Source of the DNA: Paenibacillus albus
GTDB taxonomy: Bacteria; Bacillota; Bacilli; Paenibacillales; Paenibacillaceae
Direction: 5' to 3'
NCBI RefSeq assembly: GCF_003952225.1
Contig: NZ_CP034437.1
Location: 805,001 to 869,000 of the forward strand
Length of the DNA stretch: 64,000 nt
A program made the position numbers and the translations under genes. This document shows, in pieces, positions 10,188 to 19,740 of this stretch. The notes under the pieces were generated by a model. The model saw only the letters and a program-made list of their open reading frames with translations. It had not been told where the DNA came from and did no database searches. Every line of letters begins with the position of its first letter. Within the stretch, counting starts at the first letter, position 1.

Positions 10188-10196
10188 TTCGACAAA
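10188..10196 (-). promoter_or_regulatory. Spo0A box in the abrB leader
   Basis: TTTGTCGAA on the minus strand, an exact Spo0A box, about 20 nt downstream of the abrB -10 element. This is the position used for Spo0A~P repression of abrB in B. subtilis. Confidence 0.7.
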
Positions 10197-10216
10197 ATCC
10201 ATCATTTTATGCTTTA

Positions 10217-10245
10217 ATAATACCAACGTTTCCCATAATAGTCAA
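10217..10245 (-). promoter_or_regulatory. Predicted sigma-A promoter of abrB
   Basis: Minus strand TTGACT (10240-10245), 17-nt spacer, TATTAT (10217-10222). Confidence 0.65.
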
Positions 10246-10361
10246 CGACGATTTGACGGTAAATATGACCAGTGACGTTAGGTTTGCTTTAAATAAAAGC
10301 AAATCATCTACTAGTATCGTACAATATTTGTAATCAGATTGGAAATGAAATTGCGACACTA

Positions 10362-10390
10362 TTCGACAAACATTCGACTTTTGTGTCGAA
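10362..10390. promoter_or_regulatory. Cluster of Spo0A boxes before the HD-domain gene
   Basis: TTCGACAAA at 10362-10370 (exact box on the minus strand), TTCGACT at 10373-10379 (one mismatch), and TGTCGAA at 10384-10390 (exact core on the plus strand). They end 24 nt before the start codon of the HD-domain gene. Binding would affect that gene directly; an effect on abrB is also possible. Confidence 0.55.
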
Positions 10391-10414
10391 ACGATGAACG
10401 ATAGAAGGAGTGAG

Positions 10415-11752
10415 ATGGAAATGGCAGCTCGTAAGCGCAAGGAACGATTGGCGGAGGAGAAAGTATTTAAGGACCCGGTTCATAAGTACATTTACGTGCA
10501 GGATCACTTGATCTGGGACTTGATTAATACGAAGGAATTTCAACGACTTCGACGTATTCGCCAGCTTGGTACTTCTTATTTGACCTTTCATGGCGCGGAG
10601 CATAGCCGCTTCTCTCATTCTCTTGGCGTCTACGAGATTACCCGCAAAATCATATCCCAGTTCGAGCGAGGCGGGTATACAGATTGGCCTGCCGGAGAGA
10701 AGCTGATTGCACTGTGCGCGGCGCTGCTGCATGATATTGGACATGGCCCTTTCTCCCACTCCATTGAAGATGTGTTTGACACGAATCATGAAGAGTGGAC
10801 ATGCCGCCTATTATTAGAAGAAACAGAAATTAACGCTGTCCTGAAAGCCTATGATTCATCCTATCCGGAGCGGATTGCAGCCGTCATTTGCAAGACGTAT
10901 CATGAGCCGATTGTGGTCAGTCTTGTCTCCAGCCAAATGGATGCAGACCGAATGGATGCAGACCGAATGGATTATCTGCTGCGCGATGCGTATTTTACAG
11001 GAGTAAATTACGGTACATTCGACCTTGAGCGCATACTGCGAGTACTTCGGCCCTACAAGGGAAGAATTGTAGTGAAAGAGAGTGGCATGCACGCGGTCGA
11101 GGACTATCTTATGTCGCGGTATCAAATGTACTGGCAGGTGTATTTTCATCCGGTTACACGCAGTTCAGAGATTATTCTCCGGCAGATCTTCCGCAGGGCG
11201 AAGGAGCTGTACGCATCTGGCTACACATTCAATTGGATGATCGGTCCGTTGGAGCAGTTATTAGCGGGTAGAATTGATATTGAAGGTTACCTGGCACTAG
11301 ATGAAGCGCTTGTTCAGACGGTCTTCAGCATGTGGGTGAACGAGCAGGATGAGGTACTTGCTGACTTAAGCCGCCGATTCTTAAACCGGAAGCTCTATAA
11401 ATATGTAACGATGGATGATGCAGACGATCAGCTCTGGCAGGAAATACGCGAGCAATTCAAGGCGATCGGGCTGCACCCGGACTACCATCTGGAAATTGAC
11501 TTTCCCTATGACATGCCCTACGATGTTTATCGACCAGATGCGGCGGATGCTGCGGGTAAGGAAGAAAAGCCGCCGATTCTGCTGCTGGGTCCTGACGAAC
11601 AGCTGTCGGAAATATCCGAGCGCTCCAGTATCGTCAGATCTATTACAGGCATTCGCCAAGGCAAGTATCATCTGTATTACCCGGAAGAACCGCTTCGCGA
11701 ATCAGCCGCGAAGCTACCTGCGAATATGCGCGAATTATTTGCTTTCATGTAG
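10415..11752 (+). CDS. HD-domain phosphohydrolase, dNTPase-like (YwfO type)
   Basis: 445-residue HD-superfamily protein related to B. subtilis YwfO and to SAMHD1-like dNTP triphosphohydrolases. Metal ligands visible: H63 (AEHSRFSHSLG), H106-D107 (LLHDIGHGPFSH), and the Asp of the DADRMDYLL motif near 176-186. That last motif is tandemly duplicated (MDADRMDADRMD), caused by an exact 15-bp repeat. ATG 10415 is chosen because AAGGAG is at 10405-10410; ATG 10421 is a close alternative. It occupies the place of metS in B. subtilis. Spo0A boxes precede it. Nucleotide substrate is inferred from family only. Confidence 0.85.
   Translation: MEMAARKRKERLAEEKVFKDPVHKYIYVQDHLIWDLINTKEFQRLRRIRQLGTSYLTFHGAEHSRFSHSLGVYEITRKIISQFERGGYTDWPAGEKLIALCAALLHDIGHGPFSHSIEDVFDTNHEEWTCRLLLEETEINAVLKAYDSSYPERIAAVICKTYHEPIVVSLVSSQMDADRMDADRMDYLLRDAYFTGVNYGTFDLERILRVLRPYKGRIVVKESGMHAVEDYLMSRYQMYWQVYFHPVTRSSEIILRQIFRRAKELYASGYTFNWMIGPLEQLLAGRIDIEGYLALDEALVQTVFSMWVNEQDEVLADLSRRFLNRKLYKYVTMDDADDQLWQEIREQFKAIGLHPDYHLEIDFPYDMPYDVYRPDAADAAGKEEKPPILLLGPDEQLSEISERSSIVRSITGIRQGKYHLYYPEEPLRESAAKLPANMRELFAFM
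10937..10966 (+). repeat. 15-bp exact tandem duplication inside the HD-domain gene
   Basis: ATGGATGCAGACCGA occurs twice in tandem (10937-10951, 10952-10966) and is followed by ATGGAT, so the reading frame is kept and five residues are added in the metal-binding motif. Confidence 0.95.
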
Positions 11753-11764
11753 AAAGGAGCTACT

Positions 11765-12538
11765 TTGGCCCCAATGTTAATCGACACACATACCCATCTG
11801 GACTCGCCTAAATTCGACGAGGACCGTGCAGAAGTTATCGAAAGAGCGAGAGAAGCAGGTGTACATAAGCTTATCAATATCGGTTTTAACCGGGAAACGA
11901 TTCCGACCACAATGGCGCTGGCTGAGCAATACACGTTCATCTATGCAGCTGTTGGCTGGCATCCGGTAGACAGCATTGATATGCAGCCAGGGGATCTGGA
12001 TTGGATTGCATCCTTATGCGATCATCCGAAGGTGGTTGCGATCGGCGAGATCGGGCTCGATTACCACTGGGATACTTCACCTAAGGATGTGCAGCAGCGG
12101 GTATTTCGGGAGCAGATTCAGCTCGCCAAACAGAAGCAGAAGCCGATTGTCATCCATAACAGGGACGCTCATGAGGATGTCGTCAGACTGCTTCGTGAAG
12201 AGGGAGCACAAGAAGTTGGCGGAGTCATGCACTGCTTCTCCGGGAGCTGGGAGACGGCGAAACAATGCCTTGATATGAACTTCTATATTTCGTTCGGGGG
12301 ACCGCTTACATTTCAAAATGCACGTGTGCCAAAAGAGGTGCTCGCGCATGTTCCAATCGATCGTCTGCTGATCGAAACGGATGCCCCTTATTTGACTCCG
12401 CACCCCTATAGAGGGAAACGAAATGAATCCGCATTCGTCCGTCTTGTAGCAAATACAATGGCGGAGCTGACGGGCAAGTCCGTGGAAGAAATCGCTAAAA
12501 TTACGACCGAAAATGCACTGAAATGTTTTGGAATGTAG
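11765..12538 (+). CDS. tatD: TatD-family metal-dependent hydrolase (YabD)
   Basis: 257-residue TIM-barrel hydrolase of the TatD DNase family. Metal ligands are in DTHTHLD (start), GEIGLDYHW, the His of VIHNRDA, the His of GVMHCFSG, and the Asp of ETDAPYL. Family members have 3'-5' exonuclease or deoxyribonuclease activity; the cellular role here is inferred. TTG 11765 has AAGGAG 5 nt upstream; ATG 11774 is an alternative but badly spaced. Confidence 0.9.
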   Translation: MAPMLIDTHTHLDSPKFDEDRAEVIERAREAGVHKLINIGFNRETIPTTMALAEQYTFIYAAVGWHPVDSIDMQPGDLDWIASLCDHPKVVAIGEIGLDYHWDTSPKDVQQRVFREQIQLAKQKQKPIVIHNRDAHEDVVRLLREEGAQEVGGVMHCFSGSWETAKQCLDMNFYISFGGPLTFQNARVPKEVLAHVPIDRLLIETDAPYLTPHPYRGKRNESAFVRLVANTMAELTGKSVEEIAKITTENALKCFGM

Positions 12539-12734
12539 TGAAAAGTGAAGTGAAAGTAAGGATTTGGGACCATTCCGTTGAAAAAACTAACTTTATCCCC
12601 AGAAATCAAGTTGATTTAACGGGATTATCCTAAAAATTCGCTAAAATCGTCATTAATCAGTTCTTTACAATTTGCAGCGGTAGACGGTATGATTCATTTC
12701 AGAGCAACAAAACTTGTATTCCTTTTCCAATAAA

Positions 12735-12950
12735 CGCTTAATCTCCGAACATTCGGAGAGCGGGGGAACCAATTGTTGAAACTGTTTGTAGCAATTGTTT
12801 GTAGCAAACAGAAGTAAACATGGAGATTCTTCTTGGGGTGAATTTTGCTTGGTGATGTGGTTGAAGATATCACTTCACGTAACGAGCGAATAGGGCGACT
12901 CTCACGCCCGAATCCGACAGCTAACCTCGCCAGCGTAAATAAGAGAGATC
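12735..12950 (+). ncRNA. Cyclic di-AMP riboswitch (ydaO-yuaA type) ahead of yabE
   Basis: Conserved ydaO blocks appear in order: CGCTTAAT (12735), a small hairpin CTCCGA/TCGGAG, GAGCGGGGGAACCAA (12758-12772), TTGGGGTGAATT (12833-12844), TAGGGCGACTCTC (12891-12903), CGAATCCGACAGCTAACC (12909-12926) and CGCCAGCGT with AAGAGAGA. The segment between the second and third blocks is longer than usual and contains a direct repeat TTGTTTGTAGCAA. A terminator hairpin follows, as expected for an OFF switch on c-di-AMP binding. Associated gene: a cell-wall hydrolase-like protein, a common target of this riboswitch class. Confidence 0.88.
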
Positions 12951-12992
12951 AACCTCGTGCATGCAATCCATGCTTACCCTTGTCGAACCTGG

Positions 12993-13034
12993 GAAGCCAC
13001 GAAACAGATCCTCTGTCATCGGGCTTCTTTTTGT
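12993..13034 (+). terminator. Riboswitch-controlled terminator before yabE
   Basis: GAAGCC / GGCTTC outer stem with an inner ACAGA / TCTGT stem, followed by TTTTTG. It sits about 40 nt after the c-di-AMP aptamer and 160 nt before the yabE start. Confidence 0.8.
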
Positions 13035-13195
13035 TTGAATGAAGCATAATGTGACGACACAGGACGTATCATGGAACGGGCACCGAGGCCAATATAGGTT
13101 GGAAATGCGTGCGTTATCGCACGCTAAATCTCAATAGTCGCGTCTAAGTATCATGCGTAACAAGGCGGCGGGGCTATGTAAGGAGGACCGAAGAA

Positions 13196-14344
13196 ATGGG
13201 AGCACTCCAGATGAAGGACACCCATGGTAAACGATCATCCAGCATGTCTTTCGCATTGCGATGGAAGCATGAGAACGTGCGTTTAATTGTTCTAAGCGCT
13301 CTGATCTCAATCGCTATGACTTTCATGTTTTTGGTGTTGTTGCACGGAACGGCTGACAAGCACGTGTCCGTAGTAGTGAATGGACGAGAAACGATTGTTT
13401 CGACAAAACAATGGTCCCTTCAACGCCTACTGGATGAACAAGCCATTACTGTCGGCGCTTATGATAAAGTGTCGATGCCGCTGGATGGCGGAATTGAAGA
13501 TGGCGACCGCATTGTAATTGATCAAGCGGTACCTTTAGTTGTAAGGGCAGACGGCAAAGCAAAGACGATGTATACGACAGAAAAAACGGTAGCTGCAGCG
13601 ATTGATCAGGCTGACATATCGGTACGTAGTCAAGATAAAGTCGTACCCCCGTTAACGTCTTCGCTTGAGTCTAACATGATTATTACGGTTACACGGATTG
13701 ATAAGAAGTACTCCGAGAGTGCGTATCCGGTTCCGTTCACGGTCGTGAAGAAAGAAGATCCCAAGCTTGCACTGGGGAAAGAGAAACTTGTCCAGACGGG
13801 CAAACAAGGCACGATTGTGAAACGCTATGAGAAGGTGTTCCAGAACGGCATTCTCGTATCGCAAACACTTGTGGAAAAAATGACGAAGTCCTCTGCCGTG
13901 AATCAAGTTGTCGCGGTAGGTACGAAAAAGCCTGAACCGAAGGTGACGATGCTGTCAGCTAAATCACCGGCGGCGACAACGATGACGAAGCGGGGCGTAA
14001 CGTTCAGCTCGAAGAAGGTGCTGCGTAACGTAACGTTGACGGCATATTCGGCCGGAGTCGCATCGACAGGCAAAGGGAAGAGTCATCCGGAATACGGTAT
14101 TACCGCATCGGGCTCGCGTGTTCAGGAAGGTCGGACAGTTGCTGTTGATCCGAAGGTTATTCCGATCGGCTGGTGGGTGTATATCGAGGGCATCGGCTTC
14201 CGTCGTGCGGAAGATACGGGCAGCGCGGTTAAAGGGAACAAGATCGACGTTTACTTTGACAGCGAATCGTATGCGGATAAATTCGGTTTGAAGCGTGGGT
14301 ATACGGTCTACATACTAGGACCTAAGAAGCCAGAGGCGCTGTAA
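13196..14344 (+). CDS. yabE: YabE-like protein: DUF348 repeats, G5 and 3D domains (Rpf-type cell-wall protein)
   Basis: 382 residues. A single N-terminal membrane helix (about residues 29-51) anchors or exports the protein; two DUF348 repeats follow (about 56-97 and 110-153), then a G5 domain (about 160-240), a linker, and a C-terminal 3D domain (about 290-375) with TAYSAG, VAVDPKVIPIG and the DTG-like EDTGSAV. The 3D domain resembles lytic transglycosylase cores of resuscitation-promoting-like factors, so a role in peptidoglycan turnover or spore outgrowth is likely. ATG 13196 has GGAGG 9 nt upstream. Expression is probably controlled by the c-di-AMP riboswitch. Confidence 0.9.
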   Translation: MGALQMKDTHGKRSSSMSFALRWKHENVRLIVLSALISIAMTFMFLVLLHGTADKHVSVVVNGRETIVSTKQWSLQRLLDEQAITVGAYDKVSMPLDGGIEDGDRIVIDQAVPLVVRADGKAKTMYTTEKTVAAAIDQADISVRSQDKVVPPLTSSLESNMIITVTRIDKKYSESAYPVPFTVVKKEDPKLALGKEKLVQTGKQGTIVKRYEKVFQNGILVSQTLVEKMTKSSAVNQVVAVGTKKPEPKVTMLSAKSPAATTMTKRGVTFSSKKVLRNVTLTAYSAGVASTGKGKSHPEYGITASGSRVQEGRTVAVDPKVIPIGWWVYIEGIGFRRAEDTGSAVKGNKIDVYFDSESYADKFGLKRGYTVYILGPKKPEAL

Positions 14345-14420
14345 GAAGAGACATCGTTCACAGTACATGGGAATTTCTTCTTCATTCATATCGTATTTTA
14401 CATGTAAATATGCCATCATA

Positions 14421-14447
14421 AGGAGAGGCGATGCCTCTTCTTTTTGT
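14421..14447 (+). terminator. Intrinsic terminator after yabE
   Basis: AGGAGAGGC / GCCTCTTCT stem (one G-T pair) with a 3-nt loop and TTTTTG tail. It includes an in-frame ATG with a good-looking Shine-Dalgarno, which is a likely false start for rnmV. Confidence 0.65.
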
Positions 14448-14469
14448 ATGTTCGTCTGAAGGGAAGGAA

Positions 14470-15941
<1,472 letters not shown>

Positions 15942-15960
15942 AAATCGTAAACGTAAAGCG

Positions 15961-15989
15961 CACCATCAGGGGCGTCTCCCCATAGGATA
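15961..15989 (+). promoter_or_regulatory. Predicted sigma-K promoter of yabG
   Basis: CACC at 15961-15964, 16-nt spacer, CATAGGATA at 15981-15989, matching MACM-N16-CATANNNTA. The implied leader is short. B. subtilis yabG is a known sigma-K gene. Confidence 0.55.
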
Positions 15990-16009
15990 GACGAAGAGGT
16001 GATTTGCCC

Positions 16010-16885
16010 ATGAAGCAAGGGGACCTGGTCGTCCGCAAATCCTATGGCGGGGACGTCCTTTTTCGTGTTGCGACAACATTAGAACAAACGGCGATTTTGA
16101 AGGGAACCGACTATCGTCTGCTGGCGGACGCGCCTATTGTCGATTTATCGGTAGTCAGCGACCCGGATTCGTCAGGCGCCGCCAGGCAGGCCCGCATAAA
16201 GGCAAGCGAGTCTACCCTGCGGATACAGGAACAGCGTGAACAGCAGGCGCTCGAGCGTGAGCTTGCGCGCGCGCAGAGTGAGAACCACTCTTATTTTGAG
16301 GTGCCAGGAAAAGTCCTTCATCTCGATGGGGACAGCAATTATATGAAGAAGAGCATGCAGCTGTATACACAGATGCGGGTGCCTGCTTACGGTGTTTATG
16401 TGCATGAGTCGCAAATGGCCGACGTCGTGTATCGTCTGCTTCCGCAGATCAAGCCGGATATCATCGTCATTACAGGCCATGACGGCGTGCTCAAAACAAG
16501 CAATCGCGACGAGCTGCACAACCTCGCGAGCTACAAGAACTCGCAGAACTTTGTGGACGCCGTGCGCATTGCACGCGAGTATGAGAAGAGTAGAGATAAT
16601 CTCATCGTAGTGGCAGGAGCCTGCCAGTCTCATTATGAGGCACTGCTGCAGTCCGGCTCGAACTTCGCCAGTTCCCCTGGCCGCGTGCTCATTCATGCGC
16701 TTGATCCGGTCTATGTCGCTATAAAGGCAAGCTACACGTCCATCAAGGAGACCATTAACCTCTCGGACGTCATTCATGGCACGATAAGCGGCATTGACGG
16801 CGTTGGAGGCATCGAGACGCTTGGCAAGTTCCGAGTAGGCATGCCGAAGCCGAAAGCGCTTGTTGGGGTAAAGCCAACCGTATAA
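16010..16885 (+). CDS. yabG: Sporulation-specific cysteine protease YabG
   Basis: 291 residues, family U57. YabG is made in the mother cell late in sporulation and processes spore-coat proteins, preparing them for cross-linking. The segment with TGHDGV (near 160) and VAGACQSHYEALL (near 204) holds the conserved His and Cys that are the likely catalytic pair; assignment of the pair is from family knowledge. ATG 16010 lies 7 nt after GAGGTGA; the TTG two codons upstream is too close. A sigma-K promoter is predicted directly upstream. Confidence 0.9.
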   Translation: MKQGDLVVRKSYGGDVLFRVATTLEQTAILKGTDYRLLADAPIVDLSVVSDPDSSGAARQARIKASESTLRIQEQREQQALERELARAQSENHSYFEVPGKVLHLDGDSNYMKKSMQLYTQMRVPAYGVYVHESQMADVVYRLLPQIKPDIIVITGHDGVLKTSNRDELHNLASYKNSQNFVDAVRIAREYEKSRDNLIVVAGACQSHYEALLQSGSNFASSPGRVLIHALDPVYVAIKASYTSIKETINLSDVIHGTISGIDGVGGIETLGKFRVGMPKPKALVGVKPTV

Positions 16886-16941
16886 TATGGCAAGGCTCCA
16901 CATAAAATATACACGAGTTCCTAAAACAATCTTAATAATTG

Positions 16942-17009
16942 TTGACACGACATCAAGACCGCTGTTATAATTATAATTTTTTGACAAACCACCTCCTTTT
17001 GGTTATAAT
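16942..17009 (+). promoter_or_regulatory. Tandem consensus sigma-A promoters of veg
   Basis: Two promoters 39 bp apart: TTGACA (16942-16947)-N18-TATAAT (16966-16971), and TTGACA (16981-16986)-N17-TATAAT (17004-17009). Both hexamers are exact in both copies. B. subtilis veg also has twin strong promoters. Confidence 0.85.
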
Positions 17010-17036
17010 GGACAAGGAAAGAGGTGGTAGTGCACA

Positions 17037-17309
17037 ATGGCAAAAAATGCGCTATTGGAGATCAAACGCAGTTTGGAAACCCATGTCGGATCCAAAATAC
17101 GTCTTCGTGCAAACGGTGGTCGTCGAAAGACTATTGAACGGACCGGTGTGTTAGAAGAAATCTACCCTTCTGTATTTATTGTCAGACTTGATCAGGATCA
17201 GCATGCATTCAAGCGTGTTTCCTACAGCTACGCAGATATTTTGACGGAATCCGTTGAAGTGACGGTTGATAGCGATGATGGTCAAGTACGCATTACGTAT
17301 ATACAGTGA
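17037..17309 (+). CDS. veg: Veg protein
   Basis: 90-residue Veg family protein, abundant during growth and linked in B. subtilis to biofilm formation (antagonising SinR) and germination outgrowth. The N-terminus [18 protein letters not shown] and the [17 protein letters not shown] segment match the family over its full length. AGAGGTGG lies upstream of the ATG. Confidence 0.93.
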   Translation: MAKNALLEIKRSLETHVGSKIRLRANGGRRKTIERTGVLEEIYPSVFIVRLDQDQHAFKRVSYSYADILTESVEVTVDSDDGQVRITYIQ

Positions 17310-17345
17310 ATTGCAGCTAAAAAACAAATTGCAATTGCAGTACAT

Positions 17346-17407
17346 GTGCAGATGATGCTAGTGGAGCAGACTTGTTCCCAATTAGCAGCATCTGCACTTT
17401 TTTTATG
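17346..17407 (+). terminator. Intrinsic terminator after veg
   Basis: GTGCAGATG-ATGCTA arm pairs with TAGCAGCATCTGCAC across a 22-nt loop, followed by seven T. Confidence 0.85.
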
Positions 17408-17417
17408 ACGATACAGC

Positions 17418-17449
17418 TGTATGAGAAAGTCGGGCCGGAACACATACTA
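17418..17449 (+). promoter_or_regulatory. Predicted sigma-G promoter of the SASP gene
   Basis: TGTATG at 17418-17423 and CATACTA at 17443-17449, both fitting the sigma-G consensus; the 19-nt spacer is one longer than usual. Confidence 0.5.
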
Positions 17450-17484
17450 ACGGTACGATCCGAGAACCAAGGAGGCGACGTAAA

Positions 17485-17835
17485 GTGTCCCGCAGAAACC
17501 GCAGTATGATGAGTGAGGAAATGAAGAAGGCATTGGCGAAAGAGCTTGGCTTCTATGACACCGTCCAGAAGGAAGGCTGGGGAGCGATTAAGGCGAAGGA
17601 TGCCGGCAATATGGTGAAGCGTGCCATTCAGCTCGCTGAGCAGACCGTGGCGAAGCAATACCAAGCGTCACAGCAACAGCAGGCCGGCAGAACCACATAT
17701 ATGCCGCCGCAGCAACCGCAATCGTACGCCGCATCATCCCGCACGGAATCAGTCGCGAGCCGTGTAACTGTTCCTGCTTATATGCATCAAGCGGTGCAAG
17801 CTGCACAGCAGCAAACGAATCAATACCCGCATTAA
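17485..17835 (+). CDS. sspF: Small acid-soluble spore protein, SspF type, with long Gln-rich tail
   Basis: The first ~58 residues are a complete alpha/beta-type minor SASP ([31 protein letters not shown]), which coats forespore DNA. Unlike the usual ~60-residue SspF, the frame continues for about 58 residues rich in Gln, Ala, Pro and Tyr ([31 protein letters not shown]). No frameshift is visible. GTG 17485 is the start, with AAGGAGG upstream. A sigma-G promoter precedes and a terminator follows, so it is monocistronic. Confidence 0.88.
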   Translation: MSRRNRSMMSEEMKKALAKELGFYDTVQKEGWGAIKAKDAGNMVKRAIQLAEQTVAKQYQASQQQQAGRTTYMPPQQPQSYAASSRTESVASRVTVPAYMHQAVQAAQQQTNQYPH

Positions 17836-17850
17836 TAGGCCATTCACAAT

Positions 17851-17888
17851 GAAGCTAAGATGAGTGTAAAAACGCATCTTAGCTTTTC
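17851..17888 (+). terminator. Intrinsic terminator after sspF
   Basis: AAGCTAAGATG / CATCTTAGCTT stem, 12-nt loop, TTCTT tail. Confidence 0.8.
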
Positions 17889-17954
17889 TTATGACCTTTT
17901 GATAAAATATAAAGATGTATAAGTTTTCTAACGATAATGAACGGGTGATCATAT

Positions 17955-18809
17955 ATGAAGATTTATGAGAAAGCACCGGCAAAGATCAACCTCCTGCTGG
18001 ACGTAAAGCGTAAGCGTGAGGATGGCTTTCACGAGGTGGAGATGATAATGACGATGGTGGACTTGGCGGATCGGCTTGAGATGGAGGAGCTTCCGCGGGA
18101 CACGATCATTATATCGAGCCAGGCCGGGTACATACCGCTAGATGAGAAGAACTTGGCTTTCCAGGCTGCAAGGCTCATTAAAGACCGCTATAACGTCCGT
18201 AAAGGCGTCTATATCCACTTGGACAAGAAGATACCGGTTGCGGCAGGTCTTGCTGGGGGAAGCAGTGATGCGGCAGCGACGCTGCGCGGACTCAACCGCC
18301 TATGGGGGCTTGGCATCTCGGAGGAGGAGCTGTGTGAGCTCGGCGCAGAGCTTGGCTCCGATGTGCCGTTCTGCGTAACAGGCGGCACGGCGATCGCCCG
18401 CGGGCGGGGCGAGAAGCTCGAGCGGATCAGCAATCCGCCTCAATGCTGGGTCATTCTAGCGAAGCCGCCGATTAACGTATCGACGGCCGATGTGTATGGC
18501 AAGCTGCGCGCGAATGAACTGAAGCAGCACCCTTCGACGTCTGACATGCTCTCAGCGATTTCGAGCGGATCGTTCGCTGGCGTATGCACCTATCTCGGCA
18601 ATGTGCTCGAAACGGTAACGCTCCAGCTTCATCCCGAGGTGCTGCAGATGAAGGAAATCATGCAGCGTCTCGGAGCGGACGGTGTGCTCATGTCGGGCAG
18701 CGGACCGACTGTATTCGGGCTTGTGAGTAAGGAAGCGAAGGTTTCGCGAATCTATAATGGGCTCCGCGGTTTCTGCAAAGAAGTATACGTGGTAAGAATG
18801 CTGACATGA
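17955..18809 (+). CDS. ispE: 4-diphosphocytidyl-2-C-methyl-D-erythritol kinase
   Basis: GHMP-family kinase of the MEP isoprenoid pathway, 284 residues. The GHMP ATP-binding motif [19 protein letters not shown] is near residues 94-112, and the C-terminal [11 protein letters not shown] is the third GHMP motif. N-terminal [12 protein letters not shown] is diagnostic. Position between sspF and purR is that of B. subtilis. Confidence 0.96.
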   Translation: MKIYEKAPAKINLLLDVKRKREDGFHEVEMIMTMVDLADRLEMEELPRDTIIISSQAGYIPLDEKNLAFQAARLIKDRYNVRKGVYIHLDKKIPVAAGLAGGSSDAAATLRGLNRLWGLGISEEELCELGAELGSDVPFCVTGGTAIARGRGEKLERISNPPQCWVILAKPPINVSTADVYGKLRANELKQHPSTSDMLSAISSGSFAGVCTYLGNVLETVTLQLHPEVLQMKEIMQRLGADGVLMSGSGPTVFGLVSKEAKVSRIYNGLRGFCKEVYVVRMLT

Positions 18810-18823
18810 AGCCGACGCGTGTC

Positions 18824-18874
18824 TTGATTAAATCCGTATGAAAATGTTATATTATCATTATAATATTCGGGTTT
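18824..18874 (+). promoter_or_regulatory. Possible purR promoter and PurBox-like site
   Basis: TTGATT (18824)-N18-TATATT (18848-18853), followed by AATATTCGGGTTT (18862-18874), which on the minus strand reads AAACCCGAATATT, close to the PurBox AWWWCCGAACWWT with two mismatches. Autoregulation by PurR is the inference. Confidence 0.35.
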
Positions 18875-18892
18875 AGCAAGGGGGAGTACGCC

Positions 18893-19729
18893 TTGAAGAA
18901 GTTGAAACGAAGTGCAAGGTTAGTAGAAATGACGCAATACTTACTTACTCGCCCCCATACGTTAATTTCTCTAACAGCATTCGCTGATCGCTATCAGTCT
19001 GCCAAGTCGTCGATTAGTGAGGATTTGGCGATTATTAAAGAAGTGTTCGAGGAAGAGGGACTGGGTGAGCTGCACACGTTAGCAGGCGCTGCAGGCGGTG
19101 TGAAGTATATTCCGAAGATGAGCAACTCAGAGGCGCTTACCATAATGAATAGTATCTGCAGGAAGCTGGAACAGCCGGAGCGGGTGCTCGCAGGCGGTTA
19201 TTTGTACATGACCGATATGCTTGGGCAACCGGGCTTACTGTCGGATGTCGGACGGATGTTTGCGACTGCTTTTGCCCATCTCGACCTTGATGTTATTATG
19301 ACCGTTGAGACGAAGGGTATTCCGCTAGCTCACGCTACGGCCGCATGCATGAACTTGCCGGTCGTCATCGTGCGCCGGGATAACAAGGTTACAGAAGGTT
19401 CCGCTGTGAGCATTAACTACGTCTCCGGATCCAATAAACGAATTCAGACGATGTCGCTTACGCGCCGCGCGCTGAAAGAGCACGCACGCGTGCTTATTAT
19501 TGATGATTTCATGAAAGCGGGCGGAACGATTCAAGGCATGATGGATCTGCTCTTTGAATTTAACGCAAAGGTAGCGGGAGTCGGCGTCTTCGTCGAGTCC
19601 GGCGAGCTTGAGGGTGAAGAACGACTGTTCGAAGAGTATGTGTCGCTGGCGAAGCTGACGGCGGTTGATATGAAGTCGAAGCAGACGACAGTTGTACCGG
19701 GAAACTATTTTACAGACAACGTAAACTAG
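18893..19729 (+). CDS. purR: Purine operon repressor PurR
   Basis: 278 residues: an N-terminal winged-helix DNA-binding domain (about 1-74) and a phosphoribosyltransferase-like domain that senses PRPP, with the PRPP motif [13 protein letters not shown] near residues 200-212. TTG 18893 is the start; GGGGGAG lies upstream and the N-terminus [14 protein letters not shown] aligns with the family. Followed after 11 nt by ridA, as in B. subtilis. Confidence 0.95.
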   Translation: MKKLKRSARLVEMTQYLLTRPHTLISLTAFADRYQSAKSSISEDLAIIKEVFEEEGLGELHTLAGAAGGVKYIPKMSNSEALTIMNSICRKLEQPERVLAGGYLYMTDMLGQPGLLSDVGRMFATAFAHLDLDVIMTVETKGIPLAHATAACMNLPVVIVRRDNKVTEGSAVSINYVSGSNKRIQTMSLTRRALKEHARVLIIDDFMKAGGTIQGMMDLLFEFNAKVAGVGVFVESGELEGEERLFEEYVSLAKLTAVDMKSKQTTVVPGNYFTDNVN

Positions 19730-19740
19730 AGGAGGATTTC

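Noticed and set aside
12845-13042. 65-codon ORF upstream of yabE
   Set aside because: It covers conserved c-di-AMP riboswitch blocks and the terminator, which explain the sequence.
14431-14469. Upstream ATG of rnmV with a good Shine-Dalgarno
   Set aside because: The Shine-Dalgarno and ATG form the stem-loop of the yabE terminator, and the extension is absent from the family.
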